Origin: Tuctoria greenei
Taxonomy: Eukaryota; Streptophyta; Magnoliopsida; Poales; Poaceae
Assembly (NCBI GenBank): GCA_036927565.1
Contig: JAYESD010000007.1
Span: 131,600,230-131,664,229, forward strand
Direction of reading: 5' to 3'
DNA: 64,000 nucleotides
The notes beneath the pieces were generated by a model. That model was not told the DNA's origin. It worked only from the letters and a program-made list of their open reading frames with translations, and did no database searches. Of the stretch, positions 55,990 through 64,000 are shown in pieces; positions within the stretch are counted from its first letter, which is position 1; the number at the start of each line of letters is the position of its first letter. Position numbers and translations under genes: made by a program.

Positions 55990-56920
55990 CGACATAGACA
56001 GGATTTGGGTTTACAAAGGGGCTGCATTGCTGACAGATCAGGTCCCGACACCACCGGACCAGACAGAGGATGAGGATTTCCGTGTTGTGTGGTGGAGGGA
56101 ACGACCGTGCTTGAGTACTAGACTGCATGGGATATCCTGTAAATCTTCAACCATAACACAAGCAAGCACCCGAGCAAGGAAAGGATCCTGCTTGCTACAA
56201 TACCGCAACTGTCCAAAAGTAGCACAAGCTTGTTTGACAAAAAGGTACTCCCTCCAAATCTAATGGGAAACCATGATGCAGAACCCAAACTTTCTTAGTG
56301 AACGTGGTATGTCGAAAGTATAGTGGGGTCTCATCATGTTTAACAAAACGAAAGAAATGATCTTCAAGACAGTGAGGATTAGCCGCAATGATGGTGTCCC
56401 AATCTTACGGGTACGTAGGAGCGGGCTTCAGCCCGTGTGGCGAGCGTGGCCGCCGTGCCCCTCGCCCACCCGGGTTCGATTCCCAGAATCGACCAGGGTG
56501 TCCTACCAGGATTTATTTCCAAATAATTTCAGGTACCTCTCAAGCGTGAAGACACAATGGTAGTGCAACGTCCCCATCGCGCATCGGACTCTGATGGATT
56601 TTAGTGATCTTTCTAAGGACGCTCTTACAAGTCGTGTGTAGTTGTAGGGCTGATTGTGTGTGTGTGTGTGTGTGGTGGTGGTGTGAGTGGTTGTGTTTAC
56701 ACATGAACAAATACTACAACTGTACTCGATGGAGAGGTCTCAAAAAAAATTCATACGGGTAATTGAGGCGAAACATACCGACTCCAAATAGATGAGTACC
56801 AAAATTAGTAACCTCCTGGTGCACTGTGTCTTTAAGGTACTCAATAATAGCATGCATAAGTTGACATTTTTGTTCAGGAGTACCTCTTTCGTTATCGTAA
56901 TGACCATCTCTTCATTGAGT
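55826..56920 (-). pseudogene. Gag/DUF4283-like pseudogene, copy 4
   Basis: Near-identical to 31378-32472; the Met in DTMIAANPH is lost by one substitution near 56390. SINE at 56414-56751. CACTA A site empty near 56130. Confidence 0.5.
56414..56751 (+). mobile_element. tRNA-derived SINE, copy 4
   Basis: Same SINE with TACGGGTA on both sides (56406-56413, 56754-56761). Confidence 0.7.
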
Positions 56921-59900
56921 CACTACAGGAATACCGGTCACTTACGTCGGCCAAAGCCGACGTAAGTTAGGCTTAAACCGACGTAATTAACTTAATTACG
57001 TCGGTTTTTGCTTAATTACGTCGGCTTTCAGTCGACGTAGGGTTTTGGACGTAATTAAGGTAACTTACGTCGGCCACTGACGTAAGTTACCTTAATTACG
57101 TCGGTCTGCAGGAGCCGACGTAAGTTCACCCTCGAGATGGGCCTTGGGCTGGGCCGGATGACTTACGTTGGTCTGGCCATACCGACGTAAGTTAACCTGG
57201 GCTAACTTACGTCGGCCTGCCCATAGCCGACGTAAGTTAAGTTTTCGAATTTTTTTTAAAAACAGAAACTGACTACCTCGCTCGATGGCGAGAACACAGA
57301 ACAAACAAATAACTGACTACACAGCATAACAGTTTCAATATATAGTTCAAAACATCAACAACAATACAATTTGCAAAATAAATTCTACCGGGCTACACGC
57401 TAGCCCCTCCATTACCTCCGGGATCTTCTCGACGCGTTCCGGATCCCTGCAAAAGAAACATAATCACTAGTAAGCATCAATGTCAACTCAGTGATAACAT
57501 AAGAGGCCAAGAACATCAGTGACAAAAGAAGGAAGCATGATGTAGTTTCAAATGAAGTAATGTACTATATCACTAGTTAAATGGAAGCACTAGCCCTTTG
57601 TTAACTCAGTGAACATCAGTTTCGACATAAGAAGGTAACATCAGTGATAATCACTAGCTCTTTTGTTAAATGGAAGCACTAACAACTTATTCACTATATA
57701 CTAATCATTTCTATCATGGTCAAAAACTACTAAAGCTTGATTAGATACACTTAAAGAGAGTTTCTCACCTGCTCCAGTGTCTACACGCTACCCCCTCCAC
57801 TGCCTCCGGGATCTCGACGCGTTCCGGAACCCTGCAAAAGAATCATAATTAGGATTAAATGTGATGCAAATAACTTTTTAACATAATGAAAAGGGAATCA
57901 AACTCCTAGGTATAGACAATATTACCTGCTCTGGTGTCTGCTGCGGCGGAAGCGTAGGAATCTGGATGTCCTGACCGCTTTGTCGAGCAAGAGCCTGCCA
58001 TTGCAAGATATTAGCAGATATATGTTATTAAGTGTTGTGAAATTTAACTACGGTACTTTAAATTACTTACCGCCACCGTTGCTTGCATCTGGGCCATCAT
58101 TAAGGCCGTCCTCTGCTGCTCCTCCCTTGCCTCCGCTCTCGTCCGCTCCAGCTCTGCCTGAGTTTGCATCAGCGACTCCCTCATGGCCTGGAGCTCCAGC
58201 TGCGTCTGCGAGAGACGACCACTGGTCCCAGCGGTCGAAGCCTGCGACGATGAAGCGCCTCTCAAAGGTCGCGTCGACCTCGAGTCGACAACTCCATCGA
58301 AAATGGCAAACCTGCAAAAGAATGAAAACACTAAGTAGAAGAAGATTAATTGAAAAAGAAATGAAACACACGAAGAACTCACCGTCCGTGGGCCTTCCCG
58401 CCTCCGCTTGCGTACGCGGCTTGGGGGTCGATCGGCGCGCTTTCCCAATCGTAATCCGCACCGTGTATCTTCGCGACCTCCTGCGTGTACTTTGTCTACA
58501 AAACAAATAAATCTTGTAAGTATGTCAATAATAGTATTAGTTATAATGAAATTGATGAATTTCGAAAACTTACCAGTCGGTCGGCTGCGACCTGACTACA
58601 CTGCCCTGGCTGAGAAGGGTCACTTCCCTTGTGACCTCTCTTCCAAACCTGGGTCGGGGTCGGCTCATGACCCAGCTCTCGCTCCTGTACATCCGTGTTC
58701 TTGAGATAAATAATATATTAAGAACACATAAATAAAATAAAAAGGTACTTACCATGCGTTTAGCCAAACGCAAGTAGCCGTCACCGCCATAGTTGTGCTT
58801 GCCCTCAGACCCCATGCGGCACTGTCTAGCCTACGTGGACTTGTTGATAAAAGCGTCGCTAGCCCAGTACCGACAGAGAGCTAAGTACGCCTCGATGTTA
58901 CCCTGTAACCAGGAAATACTAACCTGCACATATTTTATTTTCATCAACGCGGTTAACATACGTAGATATTGTAAATATTTAACAATATTAAAAACTTACC
59001 TCCGCGTACTGCTCCTCTGTCAAGTAGGAGTCCGAGTCCTTCCTAAAGACACCCCTTTGCTGCTCCTGCTCCTGCTCCCGGGGGTGCCGCTTGTAGTAAG
59101 CGTTGACGGCCTGAATCCGGGCGTATGACAACGCCGCTGTCGTGAGCTTCCGAGCGTTGTAATGGAACACGCGTCTCGCGTGGTCCTCCATGCCCGGCTC
59201 CTCTACTTGGTACCTCAACTTTAAGCAAACAAATATTTAAGTGATATGCAACTAAGAATTCAAAGGAGTTGAAAAAACGAAACAGTTAAACTTACCATAA
59301 AATCATGCCACACGGCTCCCTGAACCGTGCCGTGCCCTAAATCCCCAACCAGTAAAGATGTGGCGTAGTTGCTGCGTAACGTGGAGGCTCGAGGGAGCGC
59401 AGCAGCATAGAAAGGTGATGAGAAACCGCAGTGCAGCGCAGGGCAGGGGCGATCGTCGCCGCAGCGCAGGGAGGCGATCGTTGCTGGCTCATCGCAGAAC
59501 GAGAGCATGACAGAGATAAGTCAAGCTGAAATTGTTCAACCCAAACCAAACTAAACCAAACCGAATTTATCCAGCACCCAAACCAAACCAAACCATTTTA
59601 TATCTCAAACTGTTTTATACCCACCCAAAACAAACCCAATAAGGAACCGCACCATTGAAACTGGTTCAACCCAAACCATTCCCACGTTTAGGGGGGCGGT
59701 GCTCGGCCGTGGAGGGGAGGGGGAGGGGAGGTCGAGGGGGAGGGGAGGAGGAGGGCGGCGCTCGGGATGGGGAGGCGGACGGCGGCGCTCGGGCGGCGCG
59801 TGGGGGGGGGGGTCGGGGAGGGGAGGGGAGTACCTTGGGGCGGCGGCGTAGGACGGAGGCGTCGGGCGGCCGGGCGGCGACGGCGGGGCGGCGGGGCGGC

Positions 59901-60283
59901 GACGGGGAGCAGGCGGCGCGGCGGCGACGGGGGGCAGGCGGCGGCAGCGGTTGGGAAAAGGTGCGCGTGAAATGAGAGCGCGCACCGCTCGCGCGGTTAG
60001 GTTAAACAACAACTTACGTCGGCCAAGTTTACTTACGTCGGCCGACATCAGGGCCGACGTAAGTTAGGTTTTAATTACGTCGGTCTCCTTAATTACGTCG
60101 GCTCTGGGCCGAGGCCGACGTGGGTAATTTTTATTACTGTCGGTCCCTGTACTTACGTCGGTCGACCGACGTAATTTAATTAACTTACGTCGGCTACTGG
60201 CAGCCGACGTAAGTTACTTACTTACGTCGGCTGGCCGACGTAAGTTGCCCTGGCCGACGTAAGTGATCGATATTCCTGTAGTG
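56921..60283 (-). mobile_element. CACTA C, copy 3
   Basis: Termini and AGT duplication (56918-56920, 60284-60286) as in the other copies. It differs from copy 2 at only a few positions. Confidence 0.95.
57781..59508 (-). pseudogene. Transposase_24-like pseudogene of CACTA C, copy 3
   Basis: Same exons and the same shared TAG as in the other two copies. Confidence 0.75.
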
Positions 60284-60454
60284 AGTCTGACAATATCTCC
60301 AGCCAAGTAGAAAGTTTTTTAGTAACTCTGTGGTAGCCTCCGATGCCTCGTTTCTATCCACTAACGGAGTAATTGAGATTGCCCAGGCCTCTGGCGACAG
60401 ATATAACGCTTGGGGCGCCCTGCAAAGAGTACAGCTATGCTGTAGGTTTTGCAC
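60284..60454 (-). pseudogene. Gag/DUF4283-like pseudogene, 5' piece (copy 4)
   Basis: Equivalent of 23386-23556, interrupted by CACTA C. Confidence 0.45.
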
Positions 60455-60927
60455 CGTATGATCACTAGAGATAGACAGTCGCCAGCGGTGGACCTAGCAT
60501 TTAATCCAAGGGTATGCCATTTAAAAAGAAATATAATTGATAAAAAATATTTATTAATTTAATAAATAATAATAACTTTATAAAATAATTCAATATATGT
60601 GCAGTATGGCTGACTCCAAAAGGGCCATGGAAATCGGACGATCCATAACGGGCTTTAGGCGTCCGTTAGAGCGTCTGCACGATATGGAAAAATCGTTGTA
60701 TCCAACGGAGCATCGATGCCGGACGCGCTCGGTCTCTGATGACAACGTATTGCGAGATGCGACGACGGAGACGCACAATTTGTTCGTCTCCCTTCTTCAT
60801 TCGGGTACGTCTCGGATAAGCTTTTCTTATGTAGTGTTCCGATTATGCATGATGCTTCCATTGTACATTGCACCATAGAATCACCTTGTTCCTTGTAACA
60901 CTCTTCTTAGTTTTCAAAATTTTCCAG

Positions 60928-62566
60928 GCTATGAGGCATAAATAAAGATCAGTGGGCGTAGGCCACGGTAACAATGCATGGATACGGGCTCTTTCTACCA
61001 TATCCACGCCGCATGAGATCGCCGAATACATTAAACTTTGGGACCTAATCACCACAGTGGCGCTTCAACAAGATTCTGAGGACGTAGTTCTCTGGGAACA
61101 CTCGGGCCAGGGGAGATATATGGCAAGTTTCGCATACAAATGCCAATTCGCTGGGGTGCAGAAAAAGTTGGACATACCTTCACTGTGGAAATCAAAGGCG
61201 GAACCAAAGGTGTTATGGTTCACCTGGATCGCCAGGCTGCAAACTACGGACAATCTAGAAAAGAAAGGTTAGGATAATAATGTCATATGCCCCCTCTGTC
61301 CAGATGTAGCGGAAACAACAGGGCATCTCCTCACTTGCTGCTCATTCACAACCCGTGTAATGGAAGAGGCCTTCAGGTGGATGGATCTACAGTTGGAGCT
61401 GGGGCTTATAGTGGCTCAAGGGAGCACTCAAGACTGGTTCAAGGAGGTAACAGCGGGCATGAGCGCCGGAGAGAGGACCCGGCGCATGAGGCAAATATTC
61501 TATGTGTGGTGGAATATTTGGAAAGAGTGCAACCGAAGAATCTTCCAAGGGAAAGAAAAAGTGAGTTGCAGGTCGCGCTACTGGCCAAGGAAGAGATAGA
61601 TATTTTCAGGCGGGCATTCATTTTCAGGGCCGCCGGATCCTGCTGTGACAGCTCCCCGATGGCCGCCGTCGATGCGGTCGCCCTCCTTGCCACCCTCGCC
61701 GCGATCGGCTTCCCCGTCGTCCCACACGCCAAGCTGCTGCTCCTCGAGGTGGGCGCACTGCTGCACCCGGCCGTCGCCGCCGCGGTCCTCGCGTGGGAGC
61801 TGCTATGCCACCACGCGCGCAAGTGCGGCAAGCCCAGGTTCAGGGGCCTCAAGAAGGCCATCGAGTTCCTAGGAATTTTTAGGAATAATAACCCTAACTA
61901 CCATGCATGATTCCCTATTCTGTATCTATAGAATTCGTAGGAATAATTCCCTATTGTGCATATGGATTTTAAAATGAAAGCAAAAAAAAAAAGCCGAGCT
62001 CACCTCGGTGCATGAGGCGTCGGGGGCCTGGGGCGGCGGGGGCGCAGCGGGGGCGCGGCGGTCCAGGGGCGGCGAGGCCGGGGGCGGCGGGCCAGGGCGG
62101 CGGGGGCTTCAGGTGGATGGATCTACAGTTGCAGCTGGGGCTTATAGTGGCTAAGGGAGCACTCAAGACTGGTTCAAGGAGGTAACAGCGGGCATGAGCG
62201 CCGGAGAGAGGACCCGGCGCATGGGGCAAATTTTCTATGTGTGGTGGAATATTTGGAAAGAGCGCAACCGAAGAATCTTCCAAGGGAAAGAAAAAAGTGA
62301 GTTGCAGGTCGCGCTACTGGCCAAGGAAGAGATAGATGTTTTCAGGCGGGCATTCATTTTCGTGTCCAGTGCGCTTTTAAATTAATTGGGTGCGTAGGTG
62401 CTTTGGCTGCAGTGCATCCTGGAGTTGAAGTTTGTTGCATGCGCTTGTGCCATTTTCCTTTGTTTTTCAGGGCAACATAAGTTGCTTGAACTGTAAAAGA
62501 CTCTGTAATTTTTCTCGCCGCCCTTCTCTAATGAATCGGAAGTGCACCTGTTTTACCGTAAAAAAA
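60928..62566 (+). mobile_element. LINE 3' fragment with insert, copy 4
   Basis: Same as copies 1 and 2; insert at 61626-62106 with the 83-codon ORF at 61659-61910. Confidence 0.8.
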
Positions 62567-63953
62567 CATTTTCAACCAATTAACAGCCACCTCTGTGAAT
62601 AATATCACCATAATGTTTTGTTTTTTTGAGAGAACGGTTGGTTTTCACTTTCAGTTCATAACAAACATGAGTAAAAATAACAATCCGAAAGAGATTCAGT
62701 GCTAGTTTATGTGAAGAAATATTAAGTCACATTAGCATCTAATGATGACGAAAATGTTCTCTCAGGCTGTATGAGGGTAATTTACTTCAAGTTCAACACG
62801 TACAAATGTCCAGCTATTTACTTCAACTTCAAGTTCGAAAGATACTATTCAAATACTCCTTACAAAGCAACCATTTTGAGCTATGCATATATACGTTCAT
62901 TTATATATAATATGGACCGAATTAAGGATATAAGCTATCACAGTACATCTTTTGATATGCATTTTTCATGACATAACTACAATTCAATACAATTATAGGG
63001 ACACAGAAAATAGCCTGGCTTGGGCTCATTTGATAACACGGCACAAAAATAATTGGCATCATTTCCAATTATGCCTCCATCAAATAAGCTCATGTAAACC
63101 TGTCAGATCAACAACTGGTCAGTTACAACAAAATAACCAACCTATCCATTGGTCAATACAATCTCTGCAAGACATATAAGCAAAATGGTTTCTTGACTTC
63201 ATGTGCCATGAGTTAGGCTAATAAAGTAATGCACAATTCTGAGCTCGAGAAAATGATAACCCATCAGGGAAGCAACAATTCAAGAAACTAAATGAGGCAC
63301 ACATAATAGGCATGTCAGGGACTTCAGTGTGGTAAACAGGGGAAAAATATCCATGTCTGATAGTATTCTCTAGCAATGCGTTACTCAAATAAACTCATGC
63401 CTACCTGCCAGATCAACCATAATAATAATATATCCTAACCTGTCTAAAATCAATAAATTTAACTAAAAGAAATGGTTTTTCCTGGCCTTCTTCATTTGTC
63501 ACGATGCAGGATACTCACAATTCAGAGCCTGTGGAAACGATTATAACATCAAGGAACCAACAGGGGTCAGGAACCTAGAGGAAGCAGCCGTAGTAAATTC
63601 CTAAATAATATTCTGTACATACGAAGAGGTATATCCAACACAATCGTTGCAGCTCTAATCATGCCATAAGTGAAACAGATATGCAGCTTCCTGTACTACT
63701 GGTCAGAAGATGAATCAAGCATTCCAATACCTGCAGTAAAATGTACGAAAGAAGATACGCAATTAAACTGGACATTCATCACATTGTCACAATTGGCTTC
63801 TGGGTAACTAGTTATACCCATATAGGTTTCAACAAGTAAACAAAAGGAAGATAGATGTGCATTGCTTCTTTTTAATAATGAGTTTACACACTGGACTATA
63901 CTAATCATACTAATACTTGGAAGTTGTTCGACTTTTCAGACTCCATGCCACTG
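62567..63953. other. 3' flank of MATH-BTB copy 5
   Basis: Near-identical to 38120-39518. No gene recognised. Confidence 0.4.
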
Positions 63954-64000
63954 AAACTCATCTCGTCATCTTGTTCCACCTAAATAACCAGACATACGAG
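63954..64000 (-). pseudogene. MATH-BTB copy 5, 3' tip only
   Basis: Only the last codons are in the window (…YLGGTR then TGA), with the same early stop as copies 2 and 3. The rest of the gene is beyond the right edge. Confidence 0.7.

Overview
The window is nuclear DNA of a grass (Poaceae). The evidence is a tandem cluster of MATH-BTB genes of the grass-expanded type, GT-AG introns, GC-rich grass-style reading frames, large CACTA (En/Spm) DNA transposons, a Ty3/gypsy-type LTR element with an initiator-Met tRNA primer site, LINE 3' ends and a tRNA-derived SINE. No prokaryotic or organellar gene was seen. I cannot name the species.

The scaffold is a set of tandem copies of one module. Each has a MATH-BTB gene on the minus strand, a zinc-knuckle pseudogene on the plus strand split by a 170-bp CACTA-type MITE, a minus-strand gag/DUF4283-like pseudogene carrying a SINE, a plus-strand LINE 3' end, then the 3' flank of the next MATH-BTB gene. 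MATH-BTB copies lie at about 0.6-1.5 kb, 27.1-30.2 kb (chimeric), 39.5-48.6 kb (split by a retrotransposon) and 53.5-54.6 kb, and a fifth begins at the right edge. Only the 53,454-54,602 copy is intact (382 codons). The others share a 1-bp deletion near the N-terminus and a nonsense codon after the BTB domain, and then received different transposon insertions.

Transposons with clean boundaries, confirmed by target duplications and by empty sites in sister copies: CACTA A (3016-19200, TSD ATA); a second CACTA family, 'C', at 19990-23385, 32473-35836 and 56921-60283 (TSD AGT; empty site near 50874); an LTR retrotransposon at 40111-48019 (TSD AGGTC) with 3.2-kb LTRs and only 1.5 kb of non-coding interior; and a 170-bp MITE (TSD AGG) in every module. 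A second member of family A, 'CACTA B', enters from the left edge (1-554) and reappears truncated at 27797-29227.

The most interesting object is CACTA A. It encodes a degenerate TnpD (Transposase_21) on the minus strand and a six-exon plus-strand gene joining a Transposase_24-like region to a ULP1/C48-type SUMO-protease domain with its His-Asp-Gln-Cys residues. Directly downstream of TnpD is a complete five-exon UBC9/SCE1-like SUMO-conjugating enzyme gene (152 codons, HPN motif and catalytic Cys present). The transposon therefore carries both a SUMO-conjugating and a de-conjugating type of enzyme. The E2-like gene sits exactly 834 bp from the element end in CACTA B as well, so it is a resident gene of the family and not a one-off capture; in B its catalytic Cys codon has become Tyr. 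The centre of CACTA A holds two related small genes, a ~752-bp tandem repeat, and clusters of terminal-type motifs next to TATA boxes.

The tandem structure also shows unequal recombination. At 27794-27796 an LTR fragment is fused to CACTA B at a 3-bp microhomology, and about 8.9 kb (~31.0-39.5 kb and ~55.4-64.0 kb, constant offset 24,447-24,448) are nearly identical.
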